This document shows, piece by piece, positions 8,884 to 18,007 of a stretch of DNA of 64,000 nt. The number at the start of each line of letters is the position of its first letter. Position 1 is the stretch's first letter. Under the pieces are notes generated by a model, which did not search any database, was not told the origin of the DNA, and was given only the letters and a program-made list of their open reading frames with translations. This stretch comes from Candidatus Binatia bacterium. Lineage in GTDB: Bacteria > Desulfobacterota > Binatia > HRBIN30. The stretch spans positions 1,020,566-1,084,565 of the forward strand of contig BPIR01000001.1 of NCBI GenBank assembly GCA_026004215.1. The letters are read 5' to 3'. Position numbers and translations under genes: made by a program.

Positions 8884-10005
8884 TCAAGCCTTCCGGCCGA
8901 CAAGCTCGCGCAAGTGTGTGAGGCGATCTCTTTCCAAGCGCTGCACCAGGCCTCGACAAATGGCGCGCACCACGCCGGGCCCCTCGAAAATCAAGGCCGT
9001 GTACAGTTGCACCAAGTTGGCACCAGCCTCGATTTTCTCGCAGGCGTCTTCGGCCGCAAAGACGCCCCCGACACCCACGATCGGAATCTTTCCACGGAGG
9101 CGGCGAAAAAACTGGCGAATCACTGCCGTAGACCGTGCCCGCAACGGCGCACCACTCAAGCCCCCTTCAGGCAGGCTGGCGGCCTCCTCGGCGCTGCGCT
9201 GGGTGGTGGTGTTCGTCGCAACCAGGGCGGCAACTCGTTTTGACTGGAGAACCTCGGCCAAGGCGGCAACTTCCGCGGCAGTCAGGTCGGGCGAAACCTT
9301 TACGAATAGCGGGCACGGCGCCGAACGCTGGCCCGTCGCAACCAAGCGGCGGTTCTCGGTTTCCAGACGGTCCAAGAGCTCGGACAATCGCTCCGGACCT
9401 TGCAAGTCCCGAAGGCCGGGCGTGTTCGGTGAACTCACGTTGACGCAAACGTAGTCGGCAATCGGGGCGAGCAGCGCAAAGCTCTTTGCGTAGTCCTCGG
9501 CAGCGTCCTCGACCCCCGCCACTCGCGATTTTCCTATATTGATTCCCAGCGGAACGGAGCGCCGTGCGCCCGCTAACTTACTGCGCAAGTCTTTTGCCAC
9601 CGCTTCGGCACCGCGGTTGTTGAAACCCATCCGGTTTACCAAGGCGCGCCGGTCCGGAAAGCGCCAGAGCCGCGGCTTGGGATTGCCCGCTTGGGGAAGG
9701 GCCGTCACTGTACCGAGTTCCGCGAAGCCAAAACCCAAGAGCGGCCAAACGTGGGGCGCCTCGGCATTTTTATCCAAACCCGCGGCTAGGCCAATCGGAT
9801 TCGAGAACACAAGACCAGCCAATTGTTGTTCCAGAGCTTCGTGCCGGAAGGGATCGGGCCACAGATCGAGCTGAGCCAGGGCTCGCTCTACGAGTCGCAG
9901 GAACGTGAAAGTCAGTTCATGCGCCCGTTCCGGATCGAGAGCAAACAGAGCCGGCCGGAAAGCCTTGTAGGCAAGGCTCAAAAAGTGTTGGGACGTGGCG
10001 GTCAT
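8884..10005 (-). CDS. pyrD: Dihydroorotate dehydrogenase (quinone), class 2
   Basis: Membrane-associated FMN enzyme oxidising dihydroorotate to orotate in pyrimidine synthesis, passing electrons to quinone. The 373-aa form starting at 10005 (MTATSQHFLSLAYKAF) has the N-terminal helical extension (residues about 8-40, F-R-P-A-L-F...E-R-A-H-E) that defines the class 2, quinone-linked branch. Also present are FSNPIGLAAGLDKNAE, the MGFNNRGA motif, the catalytic-serine segment NVSSPNTPGLRDLQG, and the FMN phosphate-binding GVGGVF near the end. A start seven codons upstream at 10026 is possible. It is not grouped with other pyr genes. Confidence 0.96.
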   Translation of the reverse strand: MTATSQHFLSLAYKAFRPALFALDPERAHELTFTFLRLVERALAQLDLWPDPFRHEALEQQLAGLVFSNPIGLAAGLDKNAEAPHVWPLLGFGFAELGTVTALPQAGNPKPRLWRFPDRRALVNRMGFNNRGAEAVAKDLRSKLAGARRSVPLGINIGKSRVAGVEDAAEDYAKSFALLAPIADYVCVNVSSPNTPGLRDLQGPERLSELLDRLETENRRLVATGQRSAPCPLFVKVSPDLTAAEVAALAEVLQSKRVAALVATNTTTQRSAEEAASLPEGGLSGAPLRARSTAVIRQFFRRLRGKIPIVGVGGVFAAEDACEKIEAGANLVQLYTALIFEGPGVVRAICRGLVQRLERDRLTHLRELVGRKA

Positions 10006-10057
10006 CCTTTGCCTGCACTCGCGCACCCGCCCGGTTTTCCGGCGGGCAGTCCGGGCG

Positions 10058-10098
10058 GGCGGTGCGCGAGCCGCGGCATTACGGATTCCCGCACCGCC
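10058..10098. terminator. 9-bp stem-loop between pyrD and the ccr gene
   Basis: Arms GGCGGTGCG (10058-10066) and CGCACCGCC (10090-10098) are perfect inverted repeats around a 23-nt loop. They lie about 30 bp past the ccr stop and upstream of pyrD on the same strand. There is no T-tract, so a Rho-independent role is doubtful. Confidence 0.3.
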
Positions 10099-10128
10099 AA
10101 ACCCTCGCCGCGGCTCGGGCGTTGCCGC

Positions 10129-11382
10129 TTACAAGTCGATGTCCTTCAACCCCGGGCGCGGTGCACCCACCAAGCACACCATTTTCCCTTCGGGGGCGCG
10201 GTTTTCGTGCAATAGTTGGTGTGTGTACGGGATTTGCTCGAACGAGTACGTTTCGGCCAAGCACGGATCGATTTTGCCGTCGATGACGAGCTGATTGAAG
10301 GCGTACGACTGTTCGTCGTTGGCGAAGTGCGAGCCCTGAAAGCGTTTCTGCCGCATCCACAGGTATCGCAGATCCACCACGGCATTGTAACCGGTGGTAC
10401 CGGCGCAAATGACCACCATACCTCCGGTATCGCACACGAAGATCGAAGTGGGCACCGTGTCTTCTCCGGGATGTTCGAAAACGATCCGCGGGTTCCGGCG
10501 CTCGCCTAGGATATCCCAAATGGCCTTTCCAAACGCACGGCAACCGGCAGCCCACTTATTGTACGCCTCGGTGTCGGTCCAATGCGGCATCTGCCCCCAA
10601 TGTTGGAAGTTCTTCCGGTTGATCACCCCCTTGGCCCCGAGTTTCATGCAGAAGTCCCTCTTGCGGTCATCCCCCACCACCCCGATGGGAATTCCGCCTT
10701 GGGCCTTTACGATTTGGATGGCCATACAGCCTAAACCGCCCGAAGCTCCCCAGATCAGCACCACATCGTTGGGCCGCACGGTGTGCGGCGGCCACCCCAT
10801 GAGCATGCGATACGCGGTGGCTCCGACCAATGTGGGCGCCGCCGCTTCTTCCCATGTCAAGTGCTTGGCCTTGGGCATGCACTGATGGTCTTGAACCTTG
10901 GCAAACTGCGCGAAGCTTCCCCAGTTCGTTTCGTAACCCCAGATCCGAAACGACGGGTCGAACATCGGATCCTCGCCGCGTTGGACGGCAGGGCAGTCCG
11001 GATCCCACTGCCCGCAGTGGATGACTACGCGGTCGCCGACTTTCACGTTCTTCACGTTGCTGCCCACAGCCCACACAATGCCGCTGGCATCGCTTCCGCC
11101 AATATGAAAGTCGCTCGGATCGGTTCCAGCCTTCTGGCGGGCCGCAATCACGTTCACGGGTATCCCTAACGCCGCCCAAACGTTGTTGAAGTTAATTCCG
11201 GCCGCCATGACGAATACGAGGACTTCGTTGGGCTTGAGTTCGGGCACAGGGATTTTTTCGATCTGAAACGCCTTCATCGGCTCGCCAAAGCGTTCGGCGC
11301 GGATTACCTGCGCGTACATATATTTCGGCACCACCCCCAGCGGGGGGATCTCGCCGATCTCGTAAATTTCCTTTGCACCCAT
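10129..11382 (-). CDS. ccr: Crotonyl-CoA carboxylase/reductase
   Basis: Medium-chain dehydrogenase-fold enzyme that reductively carboxylates crotonyl-CoA with NADPH and CO2 to ethylmalonyl-CoA, the hallmark step of the ethylmalonyl-CoA pathway. It can also supply extender units. The start at 11382 ([14 protein letters not shown]) has a GGAGG site close upstream; a 90-codon longer frame is not supported. The 417 aa include the family-specific [32 protein letters not shown], the nucleotide-binding [11 protein letters not shown] and GSHFANDEQ. The Asn, Glu and His in these blocks correspond to the CO2-holding residues known in characterised enzymes. It is divergent from the MaoC hydratase gene. 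No mutase or epimerase is nearby. Confidence 0.95.
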   Translation of the reverse strand: MGAKEIYEIGEIPPLGVVPKYMYAQVIRAERFGEPMKAFQIEKIPVPELKPNEVLVFVMAAGINFNNVWAALGIPVNVIAARQKAGTDPSDFHIGGSDASGIVWAVGSNVKNVKVGDRVVIHCGQWDPDCPAVQRGEDPMFDPSFRIWGYETNWGSFAQFAKVQDHQCMPKAKHLTWEEAAAPTLVGATAYRMLMGWPPHTVRPNDVVLIWGASGGLGCMAIQIVKAQGGIPIGVVGDDRKRDFCMKLGAKGVINRKNFQHWGQMPHWTDTEAYNKWAAGCRAFGKAIWDILGERRNPRIVFEHPGEDTVPTSIFVCDTGGMVVICAGTTGYNAVVDLRYLWMRQKRFQGSHFANDEQSYAFNQLVIDGKIDPCLAETYSFEQIPYTHQLLHENRAPEGKMVCLVGAPRPGLKDIDL

Positions 11383-11563
11383 ACGGCCTCCTTCGGTGGT
11401 GTTTCTCTCCAAAGTACAGTGCGCCGCGTTATGGCGAATGCTCGCGGGCAACGCAACTCGACAACTCCGCGGCTGCTTTGCCCGGCCACCCCTGGCAAAA
11501 TCGTCGTTCCTCTGGCAAGCATGTCGGGATGTATGCTTTGCGTCGGGAAGGAGGACCGTCACC

Positions 11564-12043
11564 ATGGAGCAAATCCGGTTTGACGACATCGAGCGACTCA
11601 AGACCAAGATCAGCGACGAATTCGGACCGTGGGGACCGGAAGTCGAAGTCACCCAGGAGATGATCCATCGCTTTGCGGATTTGACCGGCGACCATCAGTG
11701 GATCCACGTGGACGTAGAACGCTGCAAACGGGAAAGCCCTTTCGGTCAGCCGATCGCTCACGGATTTCTCACGCTGAGTCTCATTCCCCGACTGCGTGCG
11801 CAAAGTAACTTCCAGATCGTCGGTTACGGTAATGCGACCAACTACGGGGCCGACAAGCTGCGTTTCACGGCTCCAGTTCCCGCAGGGTCCAAAATCCACG
11901 CGCGCAGCCGCATTGTCGGAGTGGAAGCGAAATCTGCAGGTACCCAAGTAACCACGGAAATCCACGTCCACGTAGTCGGGCAGGAACGTCCCGCCCTGAT
12001 CTACGTGATGCACGTGCTCTACCACCCCCCGGTGAAGAAGTAG
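11564..12043 (+). CDS. MaoC-like (R)-specific enoyl-CoA hydratase
   Basis: A 159-aa single hot-dog-fold hydratase. The ATG at 11564 sits 8 nt after an AAGGAGG ribosome site; the longer frame from 11396 is not supported. The hydratase motif is seen as [14 protein letters not shown] at residues 33-46, where D and H are the catalytic pair in this family, followed by [10 protein letters not shown]. It resembles NodN/MaoC stand-alone proteins that hydrate short or medium enoyl-CoAs. It is divergent from ccr, sharing a 181-bp intergenic region, and 11 bp upstream of the glycosidase-like lipoprotein gene. A role in ethylmalonyl-CoA-type metabolism (for example mesaconyl-CoA hydration) is possible but unproven. 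Confidence 0.9.
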   Translation: MEQIRFDDIERLKTKISDEFGPWGPEVEVTQEMIHRFADLTGDHQWIHVDVERCKRESPFGQPIAHGFLTLSLIPRLRAQSNFQIVGYGNATNYGADKLRFTAPVPAGSKIHARSRIVGVEAKSAGTQVTTEIHVHVVGQERPALIYVMHVLYHPPVKK

Positions 12044-12054
12044 AGCCCGGTTTC

Positions 12055-14472
12055 GTGCCCTTGCCGAGGACCCATCGCTCGGCCAGCCAGCGGCCCGCGT
12101 GGCGCCGCTGGCTGGGAGCGGCGTTGACTTTAGCCATAGCTTGGGGGTGCGAGCGACCTTCCGGCGAGCCGCCCACAGCCCCGAGCGCGAGTGCCACCAC
12201 GGCTCGAAACGAACATGCCGTGTTCGAGTCGTGGCTCGAGTACGAGCCTTCGCAACGACAACATGACCCCGAATGGCGCGACGGGTATCTCGACGCCTTG
12301 CTTGGGCACCAGGTATTTCAGGTACCTCCCAGTGGCGTGCCCCGATCGGTCGCCCAAGGGCTGATGCTCGACGACGATAAGGTCCTACTGGCCAGCGGGC
12401 CCAAGCTCTGGGCGCAGGACCTGGAGTTCGTTCCAGGTTTTGCCGGCAAGGTTTGCTTTCTCCATTCGTTCTTCTGTTTCAAAGAGTTGTTTCGGGTCAG
12501 CTTTGCGGTGGACGATGTTCCCGTTCCGCTTTTCGAGGATCAGTTCCACATCTCCCGCTACCCGAGCCACACCCTCATTCAATACTACCTGGGCCCGGTA
12601 GTGGTGCAGGAACGGAAGTTCATCACAGCCGGCGACCGTGCGGTGGCGGTGTACTCGGCCGCATCGCGAGACAAGCGGGAACACAAACTCCACATCGAGG
12701 CCGATGTAGCCTTTCTGCCCATGCCCAATGCCACCCGCCCGCCCAAGGTCCCCCTGCTCGGGTCCGGGGTTTTCCAACAAATTTCGATCTTTGCCTACCT
12801 GGATGCTCCTGGATTCGACCTTGAGGGCCATGCGCGCGTGCGGGCCAGCCGCGAACTCCGCCTTCCGGCAGACGGCACGAGCCGAGATGCGGTCATTGCC
12901 GTCAGTTTCGAATCCGCCGAACGGCGTGCCGCGCCGGACCTCGATCCCTCGATCTTCGAAGTGCACCGGCGCGAGTATCAAAAATGGTTTGCGGACAACG
13001 TGCCGTATTTCGACTGCAGCGACGAAGGCTTCAAGCGCATGTGGTATTACCGGGCTTGGCTCGTGCGGTTCAACATGACCGAAGCCGACACCCCCGATCT
13101 CACGCGCTATCGCTTTTACGAAGGCAAACTCGGCTTCGACAATGCCATCACCTTTGCCGTGCCGGTTCAGTTGAAAGAGCTCACCTACTTGCGCGATCCC
13201 GCCTTCGCGCGCAGCCAAGTGCGCAACGCGTATCGCAATCTCGCTCCCAGTGGCGCCCTCGTGGACCCCCCGGGCAGCCCGTATTGGAACGAGACCTACT
13301 CGCATTGGGTAGCGGCTGCAGTGGAAGAGCTGCACCGGGTGCATCCGTTCACCATCGCCGAGCTGCGGGAACTACTCCCGCAAATGGCGCGCGACGTGCG
13401 CGCTTGGGTGACGGCGTTGGATCCCGACGGGGACGGATTGCCGCAAAGCGGGCGACCGCGCATCACGGGGTACGATCTCGACATTCTCTCGTACTGGTTT
13501 TTCAACGGCTTGCGCCTGCACCCGCGCCTCAACCCGCCGGAGTTGGAGCGCGTAGACTTTGCCAGCTTTGTGTACGCGAACGCTAAAGCCATCGCGGCCC
13601 TCGCCGCAACCGCGGGGGAGCCTCCGTTAGAGCGCGAATTTCAAGCAGTAGCCGGAAGGCTGCGTGCGACTGCTCTGGAGGCGTTCTGGGACGACGATTC
13701 GGCGTTCTTTTACCCTCGACGGGCCGACAACAATGCACGTATTCCGATCCGCGAACTCCATGGCTTCTTTCCGTTTCTCGTAGGTCTGGCGCCGGACGAG
13801 CCGCGCTACCGGAGAGCTCTCCGCTACTTAGTCGATCCGCAGGAGTTCTGGGGACGTTTTCCTCCGGTCATTACCAGCCAAGCGCATTATCGCGAGTGGA
13901 CCTGGGAAATGGACGGTTTGACGCGCAACATCGCGCCGCATCCCATTAGTATGGGAGCGCGCTTGCTCTTGCAGGTGTTGCGGAATTACCACGACCACCC
14001 CGTGACACCCGACCATTTCATGGAACTCATGCAACGGTACAACGAACTCGTGTACCCCGGCGTGAACCCGTACGACCCGTATTGGCGGCCGAACGCGCAC
14101 GAGTACTACTCGCAGTGGGAGCCGTACCGCATGTCGCCTCGGCCCAAGCCCTCCGACATTTCGCACGACTTCCACTCCATGTACTTGTCTCTCATCGTAG
14201 AAGGCGCTGTCGGACTCGTGCCGCGGGCGGACGATTGGATCGAGCTCGACCCAATGGCACGCCACTGGGATCGCTTTCTCCTCCATCGACTCCGATACCG
14301 CGGCCACGAGCTCACAATCGTCTGGGACCGTCCCGATGGCCAGCGGGCGTACCCGCAATTCGAAGAGGGCTTTACCCTCCTAGTGGACAGCCGCCCAGCC
14401 TTTCGCCGGACCGAGCTTGCCCACGTGTCCTATAATCTCACCACGAAGGAACTTCGCGAGGGCGCTCCTTGA
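12055..14472 (+). CDS. MGH1-like (alpha/alpha)6-barrel glycosidase, predicted lipoprotein
   Basis: An 805-aa protein starting at a GTG. An arginine-rich N-region and hydrophobic segment lead to a lipobox A-W-G-C with Cys32 as the likely lipidated residue, so it should be exported and membrane-anchored. Residues about 330-780 read as a six-hairpin glycosidase domain of the MGH1/GH63-like type. They contain WNETYSHWVAAAVEELH, the D-P-D-G-D-G-L-P-Q-S loop, GYDLDILSYWFFNGL, Y-R-E-W-T-W-E-M-D-G and WEPYRMSPRPKPSDISHDFH. The N-terminal third looks like a beta-rich domain of the kind preceding such barrels. Characterised relatives hydrolyse trehalose, mannosylglycerate or glucose-capped glycans. The substrate here is unknown. 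It overlaps the MFS gene by 4 bp. Confidence 0.75.
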   Translation: MPLPRTHRSASQRPAWRRWLGAALTLAIAWGCERPSGEPPTAPSASATTARNEHAVFESWLEYEPSQRQHDPEWRDGYLDALLGHQVFQVPPSGVPRSVAQGLMLDDDKVLLASGPKLWAQDLEFVPGFAGKVCFLHSFFCFKELFRVSFAVDDVPVPLFEDQFHISRYPSHTLIQYYLGPVVVQERKFITAGDRAVAVYSAASRDKREHKLHIEADVAFLPMPNATRPPKVPLLGSGVFQQISIFAYLDAPGFDLEGHARVRASRELRLPADGTSRDAVIAVSFESAERRAAPDLDPSIFEVHRREYQKWFADNVPYFDCSDEGFKRMWYYRAWLVRFNMTEADTPDLTRYRFYEGKLGFDNAITFAVPVQLKELTYLRDPAFARSQVRNAYRNLAPSGALVDPPGSPYWNETYSHWVAAAVEELHRVHPFTIAELRELLPQMARDVRAWVTALDPDGDGLPQSGRPRITGYDLDILSYWFFNGLRLHPRLNPPELERVDFASFVYANAKAIAALAATAGEPPLEREFQAVAGRLRATALEAFWDDDSAFFYPRRADNNARIPIRELHGFFPFLVGLAPDEPRYRRALRYLVDPQEFWGRFPPVITSQAHYREWTWEMDGLTRNIAPHPISMGARLLLQVLRNYHDHPVTPDHFMELMQRYNELVYPGVNPYDPYWRPNAHEYYSQWEPYRMSPRPKPSDISHDFHSMYLSLIVEGAVGLVPRADDWIELDPMARHWDRFLLHRLRYRGHELTIVWDRPDGQRAYPQFEEGFTLLVDSRPAFRRTELAHVSYNLTTKELREGAP

Positions 14473-15713
14473 AATCGGCATCACAACCTGACCCGAGAGG
14501 GCGTGTCCAAACCGATGGCGAGCAACCCGCTCCCGCTCCCTTCGGAACGCGCCAGTCTCCGGGTAGCCGTTCTCTGTTGACCGGGCCATTTGGTCGCGTC
14601 ATGGCGGCGAATTTCGCGTTCTTTCTCAACTTCGCCTCGTTTTTTCTCCTACCCCTGTTCGTCAAGGAACTTGGCGGCTCGGAATCCACTATCGGCTGGG
14701 TCATGGGTGCCGGAGGCTTGGCCACTTTGGTCACACTGCCTTTAGTGGCGGCTTGGATCGATCGAGTGAGTCGCACCTTACTTTTTACGGCCGGGTCGCT
14801 GACCATGACGCTTGCGGCTCTCGGCTACCTTTTCGTTCACGAGGTTGGACCGTTCCTGTTTTCCTTGCGGCTGGTCCAGGGGCTTGCCTTCGGCGCGGCG
14901 TTCACGGCATCCACCACTCTAGCTGCGAGCCTTGCGCCGGAGCACATGCGGGCTCGTGCTCTGGGGTGGTTCGGCATCTCCACGTTGCTCACGCACGCAC
15001 TGGCTCCCGCGATCGGAGAAGAGCTGATCCATCGTGCTGGGTTCCCGGCGTTGTTCTTGGCCGCGGCGGGTTGCTCCGTTGCTGCTGCGGGGGGCATGCT
15101 CAGCGTTTCCGAGCAAGTGGGGGAACCACCGGCTTTGCCACGTGTGGCGCCTCTCCCCCGCGCCCACTACTGGGTTGCGGCAGTGATGGTCCTGTTCGGC
15201 ATGGGCTTTGGCTGCGTCACCACCTATGCGGCGAGTTTTATTAAAACGGAACATCTCGGCCGTGTCGGGGTGTTCTTTACGGCCTACACGAGTAGCGCCA
15301 TTGCCGTGCGCTTGTTCGGCGGCAGCTTGTCGGACCGATGGGGCCGGTCTGTGGTGATCGTTCCGGCTTTAGTCGCACTTGCCGGTTCGATTTTCGCGCT
15401 GTCGCGCATCCAAGGTACGGTGGGACTGGTCAGCACGGGCACCCTCTTCGGTCTGGCGCAAGGGCTGGCCTATCCAACGCTCCACGCCTTTCTGGTGGAT
15501 CTTTCGCCGACGCAAGTGTTGGGGAAGGCTCAAGCGCTGTTCAACGGTGCATTCAACCTCGGGGTGATGAGCAGCGCCTTTCTGTTCGGCATGGTGGCGG
15601 ACATGTGGGGACAGCGAAGCATGTTCGGACTTGCGGCGCTCGCACCCCTTGCGGCCGCGGCGGTATTCGGAGCCGGTGTGCGGCACCGGTATCCGAGGTG
15701 GCTCAGCACATGA
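14469..15713 (+). CDS. MFS transporter
   Basis: A 414-aa, twelve-helix-type major facilitator. The TTG start at 14469 overlaps the upstream stop by 4 bp (TTGA), suggesting translational coupling. A first in-frame ATG lies at 14601, close to the first membrane helix (MAANFAFFLNFASFFLLP). An approximately 40-residue hydrophilic leader precedes helix 1 if the TTG is used. The cytoplasmic loop with the MFS signature appears twice in weak form (A-A-W-I-D-R-V-S-R and G-G-S-L-S-D-R-W-G-R, residues about 280-290). The substrate is unknown. The position next to an exported glycosidase suggests a sugar or glycoconjugate, but that is only contextual. Confidence 0.88.
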   Translation: MKSASQPDPRGRVQTDGEQPAPAPFGTRQSPGSRSLLTGPFGRVMAANFAFFLNFASFFLLPLFVKELGGSESTIGWVMGAGGLATLVTLPLVAAWIDRVSRTLLFTAGSLTMTLAALGYLFVHEVGPFLFSLRLVQGLAFGAAFTASTTLAASLAPEHMRARALGWFGISTLLTHALAPAIGEELIHRAGFPALFLAAAGCSVAAAGGMLSVSEQVGEPPALPRVAPLPRAHYWVAAVMVLFGMGFGCVTTYAASFIKTEHLGRVGVFFTAYTSSAIAVRLFGGSLSDRWGRSVVIVPALVALAGSIFALSRIQGTVGLVSTGTLFGLAQGLAYPTLHAFLVDLSPTQVLGKAQALFNGAFNLGVMSSAFLFGMVADMWGQRSMFGLAALAPLAAAAVFGAGVRHRYPRWLST

Positions 15714-16612
15714 ACGGGTCTCGCCATCGCCCCCGATTCCGAGTCGGCACAGCGTCCTGGACGGATCCTTCCCTGCTCGAATCCGGTTTCTACCCCTCTT
15801 CTGCAACCACGGCGGAGGCACGCCTGCGCTTTTATGCGCAGCATTTCGACACCGTGGAAGTGGATTCCACATTCTATGCGCTGCCCCACGAGCGCAATTC
15901 CTATCTCTGGGCCCGGCGGACACCCGAGGATTTTGTCTTCCACATCAAGGCGTTCGCCGCCCTCACCCAGCACCCCGTCGAGTACCGGCAACTCTCTCGT
16001 GCACTTCGAGAACTCGTGCCGGCACCCTCGGAGGGTGAAACTGGAAAGATCAAGATCCTCCCCGCTGAAGCCTTGAACCTGTGTTTCGAGATGTTCGCAG
16101 GCGCATTGGAGCCACTGCGCCGTGCCGGCAAGCTCGGATGCCTGTTGTTTCAGTTTCCTCCGTGGTTCACTGCCACCGACGAGCACGAAGCCTATCTCCT
16201 TTTTTGCCAGGAGCGGCTTCGGCACCACCGCTTAGCGGTTGAATTTCGTCATCGAAGCTGGTTTGGCGAACGCGCGGAACGCACTCTGGCATTGCTCGAA
16301 GAGCACAATCTCGTCCACGTTATCCTCGACTTGCCCGACGCTCCGAGCTTACCCAAAACGCCATTCGTGACGACGACCGACGTTGCCTACGTTCGACTGC
16401 ACGGCCGCAATCGCGAAGCATGGTTCGCCAAGCACGAGCGGGCCAGCGAGCGTTTTCGCTACCTGTACAGCGACGAGGAACTACGAGGGATTGCACAGCG
16501 CATCCGACGTTTGCGGGAGGCTCAGGTGGTGCACGTGATTTTCAACAACTGCTATCGCGACTACGGTGTACGGAATGCGCTGGCAATGGCGCGCTTGCTC
16601 GAGGAGCCCTGA
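15710..16612 (+). CDS. DUF72 domain protein
   Basis: A 300-aa TIM-barrel-like DUF72 protein (YecE family), starting at an ATG that overlaps the MFS stop by 4 bp. Family hallmarks are R-V-G-T-A-S-W-T-D near residue 10, Y-A-Q-H-F-D-T-V-E-V-D-S-T-F-Y near 40-55, LGCLLFQFPPWF, L-A-V-E-F-R-H-R-S-W-F, A-Y-V-R-L-H-G-R-N and a late F-N-N-C-Y segment. The last usually reads FNNH/C. The family has a xylose-isomerase-like fold and conserved acidic and His residues, but no established reaction. Confidence 0.9.
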   Translation: MNGSRHRPRFRVGTASWTDPSLLESGFYPSSATTAEARLRFYAQHFDTVEVDSTFYALPHERNSYLWARRTPEDFVFHIKAFAALTQHPVEYRQLSRALRELVPAPSEGETGKIKILPAEALNLCFEMFAGALEPLRRAGKLGCLLFQFPPWFTATDEHEAYLLFCQERLRHHRLAVEFRHRSWFGERAERTLALLEEHNLVHVILDLPDAPSLPKTPFVTTTDVAYVRLHGRNREAWFAKHERASERFRYLYSDEELRGIAQRIRRLREAQVVHVIFNNCYRDYGVRNALAMARLLEEP

Positions 16613-16614
16613 CG

Positions 16615-16992
16615 ATGCTGCGATGGAGATTTTCCAGCGGATTGATTCTCGGACTGATACTCGGCATTCCCACCGGCGCTCTCCTCGCGAGCGCTCTGTT
16701 ACCGAATCCTCCGGCAGATACCCGCCTTCAGTTCGAAGTGCGGGAACTGACACGCCGCCTGGAAATGGCCAATGAGGCTCGCGCCCGGGCCGAGAAACAG
16801 ATGGAAGAGTTCTCCAAGCTGGCCGACCAAATGACGAAGAGCTTTGAGAATCTGGAACGCCGGTTTCAGGAACTGGAAGCTGAGCTGGCAAGTGTGAAAC
16901 CTCCGTCGGCAGCGCCACGCCCTCCCGCAACGCCGCCCGCGGAAACGCCCGCCCCTCTCCCGAACGAGCGACCACCAGACGCGCTACCTTGA
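16615..16992 (+). CDS. Small membrane-anchored coiled-coil protein
   Basis: A 125-aa hypothetical protein starting 2 bp after the DUF72 stop. Residues 8-30 form one hydrophobic segment (SGLILGLILGIPTGALLASA) with no clear signal-peptidase site, so it is probably an N-terminal anchor. Residues about 40-93 are strongly charged and helical with heptad character (R-E-L-T-R-R-L-E...E-F-S-K-L-A-D-Q), and the last 30 residues are a Pro/Ala-rich tail. No family was recognised. It is the last gene of the five-gene block and could be a periplasmic scaffold or spacer for its partners. Confidence 0.65.
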   Translation: MLRWRFSSGLILGLILGIPTGALLASALLPNPPADTRLQFEVRELTRRLEMANEARARAEKQMEEFSKLADQMTKSFENLERRFQELEAELASVKPPSAAPRPPATPPAETPAPLPNERPPDALP

Positions 16993-17199
16993 GCTGCCCC
17001 TCCGCGTCGTCTCGAGTGGGTCCCGTTTCGCCACCAACGCACCCAAACACCCGCGGCAATGGCGGCCGCGGCCGGCCGCAACGGCAACGAGCATGACTCG
17101 AGCGACACCGATCCCCGGTGGCGAAGCCGCTCGCCCGCAAGGGCTCTCGCCCGTTGTCGCGGCGGTTCGGCCGCCGCAGTTACAAAAGTCCGTTGCAAT

Positions 17200-17210
17200 T
17201 GGTCGGACCA
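17200..17210. promoter_or_regulatory. FadR-type operator upstream of the GntR regulator
   Basis: TGGTCGGACCA is a perfect 11-bp palindrome. It matches the core of the E. coli FadR consensus (CTGGTCNGACCAG) and the general TnGTnnnACnA rule for FadR-subfamily GntR regulators. It ends 20 bp before the ATG of the FadR-like gene, well placed for autoregulation of the regulator-diiron transcript. Confidence 0.7.
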
Positions 17211-17230
17211 CCTGATAACCAGGACAATCC

Positions 17231-18007
17231 ATGACGCGTGCAGCATCGGTCCATTGGATTCGGCCGCCGCAACGGCGACGAGTTCACGAGGAAGTAGCGG
17301 AACAGCTTCGGGACGCGATCTTGGAGGGCCGATTTGCTCCCGGAGAGAAGCTGCCACCCGAGCGCGAACTGGCCGAGCGATTTCGCGTCAATCGCACATC
17401 CGTCCGCGAGGCGATCAAAATGCTGGAAAGCCTCGGGCTTGTCGTTGCGCGCCAGGGGGACGGCGTCATTGTTCAGCCGGTTGTGGAAGCGTCGCTCGAT
17501 TTGATCGGGCCGATGATCTTTCGCAACGGCCGGATCGACGTAGGCTTGCTGCGGGAAATGCAGGAGGTCGTTTCGGTCATGCTGTACGAGATGGCCAGGG
17601 TCGCTGTGGATCGTGTGGGCCCCGAGCACCTGCGCAAACTCAAAAGCTGGCGCAATTGCCTGGCAGATCGCACGAGGCCGCGCGAGGAACGTTTCGAAGC
17701 CGCACGTGCCATCATGGTCTTGGTCGCCGACGCCACCGGCAACCGCGTGTGGCAGATGGTGGCTCGGCGCCTGCGTGTGTTGCTCGCCTCACCACCCCTC
17801 CAGCAGGCGCGCGAGCGTTTACAACTCGACCCGGAGCCGCTGGTGGCTGTCATCGACTCCTGCGTCGAAGCCATCGAGTCCGGCCGTCCCAAAGAAGCCG
17901 TCGCCCGCTTGAGGGAGGCATTTCGTCTTCTCGGAGAATCTTCGGTGGGGGTGTCCTTAGCGCCCGCCGCATCCGTGACGAGATCGGTAAGGAGGAAGAT
18001 CGTATGA
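17231..18007 (+). CDS. FadR-subfamily GntR transcriptional regulator
   Basis: A 258-aa DNA-binding regulator. Residues about 17-85 are a GntR winged helix (HEEVAEQLRDAILEGRF, then P-G-E-K-L-P-P-E-R-E-L-A-E-R-F and N-R-T-S-V-R-E-A-I). The recognition helix resembles that of FadR. The C-terminal half is all-helical and FCD-like. The His residues that bind metal in most FCD domains are not seen: the stretch equivalent to H-x-x-I-x-x-A-I-x-x-G-D reads V-A-V-I-D-S-C-V-E-A-I-E-S-G-R. It may therefore bind an acyl-CoA-type ligand without metal, as FadR does. The stop overlaps the start of the diiron gene, and a FadR-type operator lies just upstream. Confidence 0.9.
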   Translation: MTRAASVHWIRPPQRRRVHEEVAEQLRDAILEGRFAPGEKLPPERELAERFRVNRTSVREAIKMLESLGLVVARQGDGVIVQPVVEASLDLIGPMIFRNGRIDVGLLREMQEVVSVMLYEMARVAVDRVGPEHLRKLKSWRNCLADRTRPREERFEAARAIMVLVADATGNRVWQMVARRLRVLLASPPLQQARERLQLDPEPLVAVIDSCVEAIESGRPKEAVARLREAFRLLGESSVGVSLAPAASVTRSVRRKIV

